From positions 59,078,660 through 59,142,659 of the forward strand of contig NC_051079.1 of assembly GCF_004664715.2 (NCBI RefSeq): a DNA stretch of 64,000 nt. Reading direction: 5' to 3'. The notes under the pieces were generated by a model. That model saw nothing but the letters and a program-made list of their open reading frames with translations. It had not been told where the DNA came from and ran no database searches. The translations under genes were made by a program, and so were the position numbers. Every line of letters begins with the position of its first letter. The stretch's first letter is position 1. Source of the DNA: Peromyscus leucopus. Taxonomy: Eukaryota > Chordata > Mammalia > Rodentia > Cricetidae. Below are positions 12,901 to 29,156 of the stretch, one piece after another.

Positions 12901-15009
12901 TCTGATGTGTTCTTTTAACTTAGTTTTGTAATTTACAAAGAAGTAAGCGTTATAAAAATGACAGGAAAGTAGATGATGGCTGGCCTCAGAAAGTATGCAT
13001 AAATACTAGTTATAACAATAATGAGCATAAATGTATGCTTAGTTTGACCATAAAATTTTAATTTTATTTCTGCTCTTGGAAGTAGAACTGGAGAGATGTA
13101 TTAGTTCATTCAGAACAATTAATAAGGACATTTAATGCAAGTCTTTCAAAAAATCTTTTGGGAAAAAGTGCATAACTACATAGTACTAGTACTTAAAGTT
13201 AAATTATTTGAATATGTGAGAGATGTGGATCATTGCTAACCAATGGCATACTAGTGTGAAGAATTTGAATGAAAAAGTACACCTCTATCCAGAAAATATA
13301 TTAAAATAGTCTAAATTATAAATTTCAGCTATTCTTGAAAATAGTATTTCCAAGCAATTTAGCAGACCTTGAAAATCATTTGGATAATGAGTTTACAAAA
13401 TAAATTTCTCACATCTAATTTTGTCATATACATTTTTGTTTGTGTCAGTATAAATTATTATGGGATAGATTACTTCAATGATAACCTCAGTAAAATACAG
13501 GATGCATTTTATACATAGTTGCATATTAAATAAGTTGTCCCAAAAATGAGAAATCCTACAATTCACTTTTATATAAAAACCTTTGTAAAGTTTGGTGTGA
13601 AACTGTCTAATTAGTGAAACACATTGCCCAAGTTGGTAGAAACATAGATAGACATAACATTATCCTCCATGTCTAATGGAATAAAAATCAGAAACACATA
13701 TTGGCATACAGAACAAATACTAAACAGATATGTGTCTCATTCATTATTTTAGTGTGTGCATAGACTAGTCCATTTAATTTTTACTTATAATACAAAATAT
13801 CACAGGAGTTTAGTGCTGTGTGACTGAAGAACTAGAAACAGGAGAGCATTTCACATAACTCAATCCATCTATTTGTGTTTGGTACATGACCTCAACCTGA
13901 ATAGCTTCGGCAGAAAAGAGAAAACATTAGATAAAGTAGATAGAAGGGAACTGGGTAATCTCGGGGTGGAAGCTAAGAGCACAGGTTTTACTGGAAATTA
14001 AAGGAAGTGAGTTGATTATAAACGTGGTTATAGATAAGGTCGGGGTGCCCACACAGAAGTCCCTCATTTCTCTTATCAGTGCATCTGATAAAGAAAATTT
14101 TGTGCTTCTCCAACAATGATATTTACTTGGGGTTATAGTTACAGAGTTCCTTTTTAAGTGACAGACATTTTTTCTAGGCACTGCAGCATTTCCAGGAGAT
14201 AATTCTTGGACTAATGAATACCAGTCTATCTTTCTCACTTATGACATTTAAAATCAAAGTGGAGAATCAGGCCACAGTATTACAGTTCAGAGTTTGAATG
14301 AAATCTACATAAATTATGTAAAATATTCATTTTCATTTGTTTTTCTTTTATTTTTATAATTATAAGCTATGAAGTAATTTATTCAGCCAGTGCATATTAT
14401 GTTCTGCCTTGAATAACAGAATCAGACGGTTGGGTAGAAGAATTACATTAAAATTAATACTGAAGTGGCCTAACAGTAAAACACCCTTTTGAGGAAAATT
14501 GCAAATGAGCATCACTTCTGTGTTCTTTTTGCTGTATCCTTAAAAACATGCATGTCTTTCTTCATGCTATTGATATTCCGTGGAGTATCTACCTCAACAC
14601 TTTCCCAGATTAAAGAATGTTAGGTCAAGAATCAGAAATTGAAGGCATTTTAATCCAAAATATCAATAATTTATAGAACTAAACATGCTAACAGGGAATC
14701 CATGCTGGCTACGGCTGGCTCTTGATCTGTTTTAGTATTCATGGGAGCCATGCAATTCAACTCCTGCTTGAATCTCCACAGTCCCATCCCAAACCTTATA
14801 CTAGCCTGTAACATTTATTAAATTTCCCAGGCTTTCATTATCATGTATTCCTTTGGTCTCCAGTTTCCTCTGACACTATTTGGTTAAATCCATTATCTTC
14901 ATTAAGATTGCTTTGTCCCTTTTATTTCATCTGAAAATTATGCCTAATCTTCCTTTTTTTAGGCAAGATAAAATAAAGGTGTCCATGTTCATGCTCACAT
15001 CTAATATTT

Positions 15010-15090
15010 TAAGTGCATGTTTATTTATTGTTTATTTATTATAAATTATTATTTATTATATTATTTATTTATTATAAGTACATTATTTAT
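15010..15090. repeat. TTTA/ATTA low-complexity run
   Basis: Imperfect TTTATTTATTA repeats, about 450 bp downstream, in transcript terms, of the FN3-2 exon donor. Confidence 0.85.
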
Positions 15091-15526
15091 TTAGTAAAAA
15101 TCCTTTGGGGATTCATTCCAATTAATTGATATATTCCATCTATTATACTTTAATCATCTGCAACATTTACAAATGATAAATGAAGGATATATACCATCTG
15201 TATCAGTCCATTCACATAACAAATATATTTGTTTTGACCATATACAGAAATGAAAAAATACATCCATAAGAATAATTATTGATCTCACAATGTAAACCAC
15301 AGTATAGAGATTATCCATTAATCCATCCTGATTCTGTGTATATATTGAAATCACAAATTTAAATTTGACTGCAGTACTGTGAATAAGTTGCTTATATTTC
15401 TTAATTATGATAAAACAATGCAAATAATATTAGTTTAAAAAACTTCAATACAGAATCAGTAACACATATGGCAACCTTTTTTTTTATCTCATGACACATA
15501 TGTAAATAAAATTTCACTGTTTATCA

Positions 15527-17251
<1,725 letters not shown>

Positions 17252-17470
17252 TCAAAACAAATATGTACTCTGTATAGGTAGAAAAAAATAAAGGATGTTG
17301 CACTGTTTATAGAGTTGTATAAGACAATAATGTTAAAGTATAATAAGAAAGTACAAAAATGAAACTTTTGCAATCACTTAATTTTGTTTCAAGGGAAAGA
17401 TTATATAAATTGAATTGCTCATTTTGTTTTATAGTTAATGTGAGAAAGAACTAAGATTCTTAATCTAAAC

Positions 17471-17557
17471 TCTTTTTTTTTTCCAGATCTGAGGACCGAA
17501 CCCAGGGTCTTAGGCTTGCTAGGCAAGCGCTCTACCATTGAGCTAAATCCCAAACCC
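17471..17557 (-). mobile_element. ID SINE (BC1/tRNA-Ala-derived)
   Basis: On the minus strand it begins gggtttgggatttagctcaa and continues through gtagagcgcttgcctagcaa and gggttcggtcctcag, then an A tail. This is a nearly full-length ID element with recognisable A and B box regions of the tRNA-like promoter. It is flanked by taatctaaa at 17461-17469 and 17558-17566, a 9 bp target-site duplication. It is a retroposed SINE, not a tRNA gene. Confidence 0.93.
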
Positions 17558-20500
17558 TAATCTAAATTCTTAATCTAGAAATTTTTCCATTCTATTAGTA
17601 AACTTTTGCATGTATATTGCTAATATCTACAGAAGGAAAAGGAAAAGACAATAGCATATTTGATTATGATTCTGTATTCAAATAAACAACACACCTACGC
17701 ACAATTTATCACATTGTCTTTAGGTCAGCAATTTAACATGTAGTTGATTCTAGCTCTTTTAACTTTTTGTAAATGATTTCATTTTCAATTTACCTTTTCC
17801 ATTTTCTCTCATCACCATTACTTAATCAGAAATAAATACTTTGTTTACTAATGAAATTAGATAGTACAGAACCATCATCCTTAATCAAAAACACTTCAGT
17901 TGTATTTGAAGAGTCAGAAATTTTCAGATTTTGATGTAAGTAAATGCCAATATTTCTCTCTAGTTTTGCATTTAATATTTTGATGAGCAAGTAGATTCAC
18001 ACATTTATGATCCATGATTCACTATTATCCCCAATTGTTTTGAGATTCGAATATTTCCAGAGGTAACTGCAAAGACTTTTTTTTTTAACCTTACATCATC
18101 TGTCCTTGTAATCCCATCCCTTCATTTATTTGAACTTTTCTTTTTTTCTGGCATAATATTGTCCTGAATTTTCCTGATTCGGCCCTCATTTTAAAAATCA
18201 GACTCTTTTCTAAAGCTTTCTGGTTCTTTTTTAGCAAGTAACGGTATTGAAAACAAAGGTTTTAATATGAAGTGTTTTCATTACTGCTTGAGTGTCAACT
18301 TCTCTAGGTCCTTTTGTTGAACAGTGCTGAGAAACCTGCCTATAAGCATACACACACATACACTCATGTTATGTATCTGCATATATACACATGCATGAAC
18401 AGCACATACTCCCTTTGTGTTCTTTTCAGAGGTATTCCAGTCTGGTGAGCATTTGTCTATGACGGTGTTCTACTCTGTACACACAACTTAAGGGATACTG
18501 CTGTCAATCAGAGGATGTCACTGCATGTCGCTCTTTATTGTAATATAAATAGAATTGCATTTCAAGAACTCCATGGGAAAAAAGGAAAGAAATACAATAA
18601 AACATGTCCCCTGATGCATAACTTCTTTGTCATAGATCAGCATTTTAAAGAATTGTAATAGAAATAAAAGTTACATATGCTTTATGAGTGCTTGAATATT
18701 TATATGAACAGTGGACATATTCAAGAATATTTCTTTCTGCATTACAATCTGTTACTCCTCAAATTAAAAAAGAGGAAGATGGGAGCCAACCACTAGAACT
18801 AGTCATTTGCTTAAGACATGTACTAAACATGCAATGGTTAAGATTTTGAGACAGATTTTAACGAGCCCAGTCTTGGTTTCCCAGGGTAAATCTAGGAACC
18901 TAGGAGACTAACACATATGTAGTAGAATAGAAGAGCAAATGATTAGTTACTGCTCAGTTGTCTCATAATGGGTTGGAAGGAAATAATCCAAATGCATACT
19001 GTTTCAACATATTTTTTAAATGAGTTTTGCTTTTCACCTCACTCATTAGGTAGTAGGTGACAACTTTGCAGAAAAAAAAAAACAGAGTATTAAGAGTGAG
19101 TGCTAGACATATTCTGGGATAAGAAATGTGGCATGAGCAGTTAAGAATGACTCCTCTTGTCCAGAGTAAAGCATGCGAGAAGAGCAAACTGAGAAGTCTT
19201 TCCAGCAGGACAGGCTGTGCAGCAACAAGAGAGGGAAGATGTATACCCATGTATCTTCATTGAAGACAATCATTAGGATTATAGGAAGAGAAAAATCATT
19301 AAGACTTGGGAACCAGGAAGATGAGATATGCCAAATTCATAGCCATTTCCAGAAGGTATCATAAAGAATTACATTGTAGGGTTATATACATCTCATGGTT
19401 GTGAATCCCTGAGAATGATATGAGGTTATTCTTCTAGATGATCTTAGTGGCTGCTACTTGGTATCATAGGATTTCCAGTGAAAATACTCAAAATACTATC
19501 TAGATTCTCTAATAATGGAAACAACTATTTTTTTCAATAGGTTATGCACAAAGCTTGCTACATAGGAATTGTTTTAGAAATTTGTGTCACATAAATATCT
19601 TCAGGTAAAATTACCAATCCTATCATTAGTGAATAACCTAAAGCATTTTATGTAGTGTAGTCATTATTTATTAACGAATACAAGTGATTAGTTAATACAA
19701 GTGATCACAGATATCTTTAGAAACATGATGAGAATAAGGTTGGAATATGTAACTATGTGTGCATTTGAGCCTGTGTGCTTTGTAATTGATATTTATGTAT
19801 TTTAAATGCTGTTGATTATGGAACATCATGTCACTAACACCCTAATTTGGACCTAGTTGCCATGGGTAGTGCCAGCCCTCATCATTTATTCATCACTTGT
19901 ATTTGTCTGTGTTGCTAATGGTCATTGGATACTGTTCAGGAAAAACATAGGTATAGATTTTTAGAAGAATTCCAAACAGATATAATAGACACCAGAAGTG
20001 CCAAAGACAATTCAGAACATTTGGTTCAAGTGTTTGACTTACTACCAGATAATGGAGAACATTTACTTTTCTTGGGTGAGGTCTCAATACTAAGGGGTTT
20101 TTTTGCCTTAAAATATAATTTATGGTTTTATAACATGGGAAGAATTTAATTGATACTCTCATTTATTAAAATTAAAACATCATAGCCATATATATTTGAA
20201 TATACTTATATATCAAAGATTAAACATAGTTTTCAATGAAATTCCAAGACTCTGATTGAGATTAAAACACTGGGTTTAAGACATTCTTCTAAATAGCTCC
20301 TTCCCTCAGATCAAGACACTGGGATTCAGTTAAGTTTTAGGTGGTTATTATTCATAAAAGTGCTATAAATTTAGCTTCAAAAATTTTGTGGCATTTTTCT
20401 TTTGAATTATAGCCCTATTTATATATGTGGATAATATATTGTTTCATATGAATTATGGGTGTATATTTACATATACATGAGTATTATGCATGCAAACAAT

Positions 20501-21137
20501 TATACTTGTATTGAGGTACTTATCTAGAAAATATGTTGAAATAAAATTTATGTGGTAAAACATATGTGATATGTGCATATGAGTTGCACAGAAGAGAAAA
20601 ACTAAAAGGAATTCTCACAAATGTTCAAAAACCAGTAGTAGATGTGAAATCAGTACAGTTAACAGCTTCAGCCTTCCATTTCATTACATTTTAGTATGTC
20701 AGTCAAGAAACTTAATGGGTTTAACTGCTCATCACTTCCAAGATGTGTTTAATAGCCTCTACTGATCCCCTCGGACAATAATTTAGTGGCAAACTACATC
20801 TAATTTCTCTCCATCTCAGTTTGAGTTACCTATTTCTTCAAATAACGAAATGACTTCAGGATAGAGGAATAATCTATGCCAGTAACTCATCAATCAATGT
20901 CAGTCCATCCAACTACATTTTAAATTTTCAATATTGCATTTCAGTAGAAATTCTTTGTAACACCTGTGTCTAAGGACAAGTTAGATAGTTAAAGCAGTAA
21001 ATGAAATATATTAGATGTCATAGTTTACATTGAGGACAGAAATTTGTGGGTATATATGGTTATATGTTTTATATGATAACAGAGCATATTATAATAAGAC
21101 CTTGTGGTATATTAACCTTGAAATGACATGTTAGTCA

Positions 21138-21345
21138 AATCCTTATGAGCATTTGCTTTTATGTATGTGTGCACACCACATGTGGACCTGCTACCCTTAG
21201 ATGTCAGAAGAGAGTGTTCATTCTCCTGGAATTTGGAGTTACATGAGTTTGTGAGCTACCATGTAGGTGTTATGTACTAAACCTGAGTCCCCTACAAGAA
21301 CAATGGATGCTCTCAACATCTAAGCCATTTCTTTAGACTCATATT
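21138..21345 (-). mobile_element. B2/B3-type SINE
   Basis: The plus strand reads gtgtgcacaccacatgtgga, cctggaatttggagttac, gttatgtactaaacctgag and ctctcaacatctaagccat, the reverse complement of a B3/B2 body. Diverged. Confidence 0.8.
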
Positions 21346-21620
21346 CAACTTTTAATCAAAGACTAGTGTTTATAAAGTTGGTATGTTTTTATAGTGGGTA
21401 CTTTTCACATTTTCAATTATGAGCATTTTAAGAGAATTGTGGTTCATATTGTTAAACCCAATAGCATTTTAAGTTTTATATTATGTTCTTGATCAAGAAG
21501 TCATAGAACATATGGACACCTATGGACAGTTACCTCCTCGATCCTTCCCTTTCCCTTGTCATATTTATTCAAGTATCTGCTTATGTATGATGTGCTTTCC
21601 TGGATTGCCAAAGCCTAAAT

Positions 21621-21645
21621 TGTTATTATTATTATTATTATTATT
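21621..21645. repeat. (TTA)n microsatellite
   Basis: About eight TTA units. Confidence 0.9.
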
Positions 21646-23049
21646 GACCCCTAATTTTCTAAAATATTGGGAGTTTCAATAATCTATCCCAAGCAAGAGT
21701 ATGACTCTAAAGGTTTGAAGCCAATGCTTCAGGAAGATAAAGACATGCCACAGAATAAGAACGCTGGATGAGCTAATGTCTCTCAGCCATTACACTGATG
21801 GATCACAGCAGGAGATCCAAAATGGAGACAAATGTTAGTGTCAGTGACTATGCAGTTGAACATCTGAATATTTAAAGTTTTTTTCTTTTAAATGACTGTA
21901 AAGTACAATGAGTTCTAATGTTCCTAAATTGTCAATTTAACAGCTATTAATTCTGAAGGACCAAAGAAATGTCTGATTTTTAAAAAAATGAAAATAAAAA
22001 GACATTGTATGTGTTGTCATTCAGATGATGACCTGTAAGTCATATACCCTCAAGTCAGGACAGAAATCCAAAGATGATTCTCTTTATCTGCTTAATAATT
22101 CAAATGTGATTTGGAGGTGAGTTTTAAAGATGATAACAGGAATCTAAGTAGTCATCTGTAGTGATCTGAATGGATTTTGCCCACCACAAAGCTTTTGTCT
22201 TGTAAGGAGAAATTTTTACTCCAATGATTTCCTAAAAGAATGTTTTACATGCAAGTCATTTCTGAAACTACTCACAGTTATTGATAATAAAGTGCATGCT
22301 TTGATTGCCTCTTTGGTTCTTTAATCCTGTATTTAACAGCTTTAGTGATATTTATATGAAATCTGTTTCTATTCTATATGGGTAAAACAACATCAAAAAG
22401 CCTACTGGCAATGTAATTATCACTATAATGAATCATGACTGAACTATACACATTTAGGAGATATGATAGTAATTTGGCAAGGAAGAAGCAAGAAAAAAAA
22501 ATGTGGGATAGGCTTCTAGTAAGAAACCACAGGAGTATTAAAGGTTTTGCTTGGAGAAAACAATTATTATCCCTTCATTATGCTTTTAGTTGTAATAAGC
22601 ACCTTTTGGCTAAAGCATGATACATTCATTAGTGTCGTTGTGTATATAAGTATGCATAAACAGTGTATAGATACAGCTGCATAAAAATACACACAATGTG
22701 TGACATGTATAACATATAACTTGTGTATTACTTAAGGATATACAGTTATATGTGGTTATATGTTTTATCTATATATACATATATATTATAGTTGAATATA
22801 AACAACCCTAATGAGTCACAGTAAAGTTGAAGTAGTCTAATATTTGTGTTGATTAAAAGGAGTGACCTCAGGATAAGAAACTGCTTGGAAGATACCTCCA
22901 AATTTTCACTAAAACAACCAACTATTAACATATCTTCAGGAAGCATATGAATTATATTGAATTTCACTTTTTAAAACAATGCCAAGAAATGAAAAGTATG
23001 GCAGAGATTCCTGACCCTGTGTTGGAGTTCTCAAACATGATTTTTTATT

Positions 23050-23275
23050 TAATAACTTTTACATAATTATTTTTGGTATGAATATTTTGTCTTCATGTCT
23101 ATGCACCATGTGCATAACTAGTGCTCAAGGAAAATCGAAAAGGATATTGGATCCCCTGACAGTGGAGTTATGAAAACTTTAAGCGGCCTTGTGTGTGGTG
23201 GGAATTTAACTCAGATCCTCTGGAAGAGGAGCCAGAGCTCTTAACCCCTGAGGGACCTCACCAGTCTCCAAGATT
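23050..23275 (-). mobile_element. B2/B3-type SINE
   Basis: The plus strand shows catgtctatgcaccatgtgc, ggatcccctgacagtggagt, tttaactcagatcctctgga and gagctcttaacccctgaggg, the reverse complement of B3. It is old but nearly full length. Confidence 0.85.
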
Positions 23276-24117
23276 GCAACTTATTTACACTGAGGATTTA
23301 GAAGTAAACTGTTTTTGTGATCTAGAAAAATTAAGCACAACATTAAAAATTGAGAAGTTAAACTAAGTTTCAAATAAAGTGTTTAATTTACCAAATCTCA
23401 TGTGACATTTATGTCATTGGCTGCTTGAGGTTATACAAACGTGATTATGCTTACCCTAATGTATCACCCCGGATAAGTTGGACAAGGACAAGCTGGCTTT
23501 TAGTTGTACTTTATGTCTTTTTTTTTGTGCTTTCTGAAGAATATTTTATGGTAGATATTTTCAAGAATGATATCCAAGCACAGTATAAGGATATAAAATA
23601 CTTAGAGATTTATAAGAGGCTCTTATAGTAGATGGTAAGGACAGATAGCTAAACATATAGCAATTCTATAATTCAATCAATCCAGTAATTATTGTTTAGT
23701 CACCAGAGATGAGAATGTAGATTCTTTGCCAAAAACTATTATTGAAAAAACAGTTAAGATTTACATTGGTGTAAAAAATATAATGTCTAAGGAAGAAAGA
23801 AGAATTTGATGAATTAGGAAATATTAACATGAATGAATCTGATGGGTAATGTATGGTGGTGGCTTTTCTAGAACAAGCTGGTAAGGGGGAGCAGCTGTCA
23901 CATCCTTAGATGAAGACTTCAGATGATCACAACTTCAAGTAAATCTAGTGAGCGTAATTCCAATGGGAAGTAAATGATGACAGAAGCTCATCACATGGTC
24001 AGGACACGAGTTACTTTTTGTACTACCAATTTTAGAAAAGTGTGGTATCACTCATGAAACTCAAAGACAGCTCAAAGCACACCCACCTTTTTCTCAATAT
24101 GCTTGTCTAACATTCAG

Positions 24118-24205
24118 TTTGATTAAGTATGACAGCCCTTGGAAAGCTGAGGCAGGAGGATTATGAGTTCAAGCATACCCTTGGATACAATCTTTAAAAA
24201 AATCA
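24118..24205 (+). mobile_element. B1-derived SINE fragment
   Basis: Short segment with gctgaggcaggaggattatg and agttcaagc, typical of the middle of B1/B4 monomers. Both ends are unclear. Confidence 0.5.
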
Positions 24206-27200
24206 AATATGAAAAAAATTGTCTACAAAAATGAAGTTTCAAAATAATATTCTGAAAAACTGCGAAGAACTTTAGCCATTTCAAATAGAAATAGTGAAGA
24301 GTGAACATTGACTCTTGGGTAACTGCCAAAGAACAAAAGTGTCAGGAATCAAACACCTGAGTCCTGAAGTAAAATCCTTTTTGCTATTTAATAACAGCAC
24401 AGCATGGGGCCAAAACACATATATTTATGAGCGTGACTTTTATTAGTGTCGTATATAAATAATCAAATGCAAATAATCATAGAAAGATTATAGGCTATTA
24501 CACAGAAAAAAAAAATCATCCCAGGTAGCCAGTAGCTAATGTTACTGCTACAGGGTTCTTGATCATTTCCTGATTTCTGTTGCCTTCCTATACAATTAGA
24601 AAAAATGTATTTTTCCTCTTCCTAATTGCAGGATTTTTAGAAGAATTTGAATGGATGTTAAATATGAGAGGAAGCCAGTTCTGTACTGAAGAAATGTCTA
24701 CTGGGATATAGAAGGAATTCTTATCGGGATTATGTTTATCAATCTCACCTGGCAAAGAGACGCCCTCATAAAAGAGCAATGATTTGTCTACAATAAAAAC
24801 CGAGACTTTCCGTCTTCTTGTATATACCCACATAGAGTTACATTCACTGTTTTGTTTTCATAATAGGCAGAGGTCAAGTTATTGTTCCATTCCTATTGAT
24901 TCATCATAGGTGGAGTCTTCAGGAAGTATATTTCCTGGCCTTTTCTTGCTTCACACTGATTTGAGACTCACATATACTTCAGGATCATATTTCTGCACAC
25001 AAAATCTAGGCTCTCTATAAATAGATAAGTACAGAGAAGCAGGTGTCTTCAGCTTATGCACAGCCCAGAGTGTTTCCCATGGTGATAATGTAACTAAGTC
25101 CCCACAGCCTTTCTTGATATCAGCTTGTGCTGTGGTCAGTACGGGAGGAATCGTTATCTGATATTTGTAGTTTTAATAGAGTTATAAAAGACATGTATAG
25201 ATTGCTCTTATAAAAGAACTTCACTGCCATTTGTTAGAAGAGAAGGAAACAACAATCTCTTCTAGACAGCTCAGAGAGCAGATTTTTCTACATAACAACG
25301 AAAAGATCCTACCCTGAAAGATACAATCTCTTTGGGGATGCAATTTATTGTTTATCTATTTCTGCCCTTTAAATGCTAAGCAACTGCCTTGGATAAACTG
25401 GTTGGTTGGGGAGGTACTATAAATTTAAGGGAAAAAATTAGAAATCTATTCTCTTAACATAAGTTTCTCAGAAGTCAGAGGTCTGGACTACCCTGATACA
25501 GCAAATGCCAGAAGGTCACATCTAATTAATATTTGATAACAAAGGCAAGCAGAATATGTACAACCTCAGGAGTCAGAGACCCTAGATCCAAATCAATAAA
25601 CTTCTCTCAGACTATGTGTACAAGGTTAAGATTTTTAAGGACTTTGAACTTGAATTACCTTATTTTGTAACATAGAGTTCATATAGGTCCTACCTTGCTG
25701 TAAAGATTAATAATGATTCATTCATAGTTCATAACAAAAATAAAATTATTTCTAAATATTAACCAAATGTTATAGTGTTACAGGTACTATGATAGTTGAT
25801 GGGGAACACAATAAAATATTTCCATAGGACCAACAGTCCAAGGAGGCAAGAGAAACAAAGAATCAGGAGCAAGAGAGTTCAAAATGGAGAGGAGTGCTAA
25901 AATTGCCAGAGGCAAACATACCAGGCTTTTTAAAGTCTGTATCTTTTCTATCCTTTAAGACTCACAAAAGAATTGATGGCTTTAGGCACTCTGTTCCCAT
26001 CCTACTACACAGAGCAAATTTAAAGGGATAAATGTGGGCATTGGAAGCATAGTTGTTAAATATTCTGGAATCCAAAAGAGAGAGAAGGACAGCCTTACCC
26101 AGAATGATGTTTGTGGTGCTGAAGAGACCAAAAGATTCATGAGCATCTCTTTCAACTGATAGGAGAGGGCAGAGTAGGGAGACTGCAGTGAGGCTGCCTA
26201 TGGGGCTGACATGTAGAGCTGGTCACTTGAGTGCTGCTCTCTGAGATGAGAGGCACTGTTAACACAGAACACTGGACCAGAGTGTGAGCATTGCTGTGTA
26301 GGGTGGGTGGGAGACTATCAGAGCTTTCATCCCTTGCTATGTTCCCAGTGCTTGGCCATGCACTCAGGGGGCTTCTACCCCTAACTATAGTCCTAGGCTA
26401 GAACATCTCTCCATCTGTCTTTCTCCTACATTTTCTTGTGCCCCAGTTTGTTAACTTCTCACCATATATCTATGAAATGGACTCACCCAAGCTGCTCAAT
26501 TGTCTTTATTTATTTCCTCTGCTTATTTCCTTCTTTTTTCTCATATACACTCATGGCTTTTCAGGAACATCAGGTGGCCATTTCTGATGATTTTTTTAAA
26601 TTTATTTTCTTCTCTGTTTCTGTCTAACTTAGAGCCTGTAAATGTCAACTTTGATAATTTTCAAGGCATTAAAAATAATTGCCCTAATTGACAGGTGAGA
26701 CTGTCCCAATGGTATATTCTCTTTCCAATAAGTGGATGTGCATATTGAAATTTTTCTTATACTTACTTCCTTGATGCTTGGGAATGGAAGGGGAGATTAA
26801 AAATCATTCCTAGCAGCAGCAACAATAAACATTTCAGTTACAATGAACCTGGAGAGACATCTGACCTTGAAGATCCTGAAATTAATATTCACTCTGTGAT
26901 TCTGCTGACATTTATCTCCAAGAAGCACCTTTAATGCCCTTACACATACACACATCCCAGAGAAAGACTGATAATCACACAGGGCAGAAAACCTGGCTTG
27001 TCCCATATCACCAGGAAGCATCTCAAAGGCCCTCGGTCTGTTGACTGAACCACCCTGAGGATTAAGTTTATTTTATTTTCAGTATTCAAAAGATAAGAAG
27101 TTTATTAACCACTTGGAAGATTCAGGCTTGTCCAGAGATAGCAGTATCAGAACAGAGTTGGGCAGTAAATCACAGAGGTAGAAGAGAGGCTTCAGGTAAA

Positions 27201-27730
27201 ACCTAACACAGTGACACACACCTACTGCTGCTCATCCAAACAGCTCTCTGTGTCCCTCAGCCATTGCTTTGCTTATATTCCCACTGATGATGAAAGTATG
27301 ACATCAATTGGAAGGGCATGATTTTAATTTGCCTTCAAAGGACACTAATCATCTTGAATAAATGTGGACTGAAGTAAAGAAAGTTCTGGTGATATGTGAT
27401 ATATGAATGTTAGATACAGATACCAGAAATTATTTGGGGGGAATGGTTAGGTTCAAACTTTAGATCTCACCAACTTTGAAACTCAATTTAACGTAAGACT
27501 GGCAACCTTCCAAACTTCTCCTTAGCCTAAATTAGCCACAAGAATACACATGTAAGCCATCTCCAGGTAAAAACATATGTGATCCATAATTGCTCACATG
27601 TAGCCTAAATCATCTGGCAGTCTGTTGAAAAGGTGTAAGTGACATGTCTAAAATTTTAATATTATATATTTCATTCAGACATGATGTATCATTTCAACTA
27701 TTGATAACAAAATGTAATGGCATATCTTAA

Positions 27731-27905
27731 ATTTTTATGATATGTTTTGGCATAAAATCTGTGTTTTATAATTACAACAATCCTTAATTGAGGAAAGCCA
27801 GTATCCAAATGATCGGTGGCCACTGTGATTAGTGGCCATCATTCTGAATGAGCAATGCAGATACAGATAACTCTATTAGATCCAAACATTTATGATAGGA
27901 ATGCA
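27731..27905 (+). repeat. Inverted duplication, left arm
   Basis: Arm of about 170 bp whose reverse complement recurs at 28985-29156. The central 110-120 bp match at close to 90% by eye, including a block around gtgttttataattacaacaa that is identical in both. The match decays at the outer end (about 70% over the last 26 bp). The sequence is not one I can assign to a known SINE or LINE. Confidence 0.8.
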
Positions 27906-28717
27906 GAAAGCAATTAAATAGTTCCAACAGGTAGGTAAGGACAAAAAAGAAAAATGAAGACATAAAGCAATTCATATTCCAACTTAATAGTTAATTATGT
28001 TGTTAAATTTAAATAGCAAAACTATGAGTGATCTGTCAAAAACATTATGCTATACTCAAATACTGTTTTGGCATACATCAGACAACTGGAAGTAAAATAA
28101 CAATGCATTTAGGGTAATTCTAAGGTTGTTTGTAAAATACAAGTTGATTAAACACCTGGATAATGAAACAGGGATTTGATTTCATGGCAAAACTCTAGTA
28201 AAACTTAGTTATAAGAAGACCTTAGGGATAGGATAAAAAAAATATGTGTTCAATATGCTTCTCTAAATGTAAGTAAGCATATACCACCAAGGCTGTTGTA
28301 ATCCGATAATGTCAGGTGTCAAAAATATATTATTGTTATAGATGTGATTCCTGTACCAACTTTTAGCAGTGGTGAATTGATATTTTCCTTTACCCATTCT
28401 CCAAAATTGTTGCATTTGATCTTAGTTGCATAAACACAGCTCTGTGATATGAATATTATTGTAGATCAAACCCAAGTGTTAATTCTATTAATTTTGTCAT
28501 ATTTAATTTTCTCAAAGCTGGTACAGGAGTTGGTTTGAGCAAGAATTCTGGCTGAGAAACTGTTTTATAAGAACGGGAAATTGCCCTGGTTTAAAGTCAA
28601 TAGATATTAAGATAATGGCATATAATTGGTGTGTAAGATCATAAATCTTGGAATTGTAAAGCTACGTAGGCATTGATATCTGGGAAGAAACATTGATGGG
28701 AAGATTATACATTTATT

Positions 28718-28965
28718 TAAATTTTTTTTATTATTTATTTAAAAAAATGCACATATTGTGTTTTGATCATCCCATTTCCTCCTCTCCAGTTCCTACCCCA
28801 TCCTGCTCACCATTTTCTTATCCAACTGCATGTGCTATTTTTTTTTCTAAAAAACCCAGTTTCCTCTTAGGTCTGCCTGTAAGCGCACAGGTGTAGGACA
28901 ATGTATTCTAGTATGGATAGCCTCTAAGGAGTCTCCCTGAAAACAAACAAAAACCAAAAACAAAC
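28718..28965 (-). mobile_element. L1 (Lx-type) 3' UTR, distal part
   Basis: Reverse-complement L1 3' end: an AT-rich start (poly(A) side), ttgtgttttgatcatcccat, pyrimidine-rich tccagttcctaccccatcct and gcgcacaggtgtaggac. It is antisense on the plus strand, hence in the same sense as Dcc. Confidence 0.7.
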
Positions 28966-28984
28966 ATCACAAAAATGTGATGGC

Positions 28985-29156
28985 CCTCCCCATCACAAAG
29001 GTTTGCCTCTGATAGAGTTACCTATATCTGCATTGCTCATTCAGAATGGTGGCCACTAATCACAGTGGCCACTGTTCACTTGGATACAGTTTTTCCTCAA
29101 TTAAGGATTGTTGTAATTATAAAACACAGATTTTGTGCCAAAAATATCATAAAAAT
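28985..29156 (-). repeat. Inverted duplication, right arm, embedded in an L1
   Basis: Reverse complement of 27731-27905, about 1.1 kb away. L1 3' UTR sequence lies immediately on both sides (28718-28965 and 29157 onward), so this arm looks like an insertion into, or a rearrangement with, an old L1. Confidence 0.75.

Noticed and set aside
17471..17557. tRNA gene
   Set aside because: A and B box-like sequence is that of an ID SINE with a tail and target duplication, not a tRNA.
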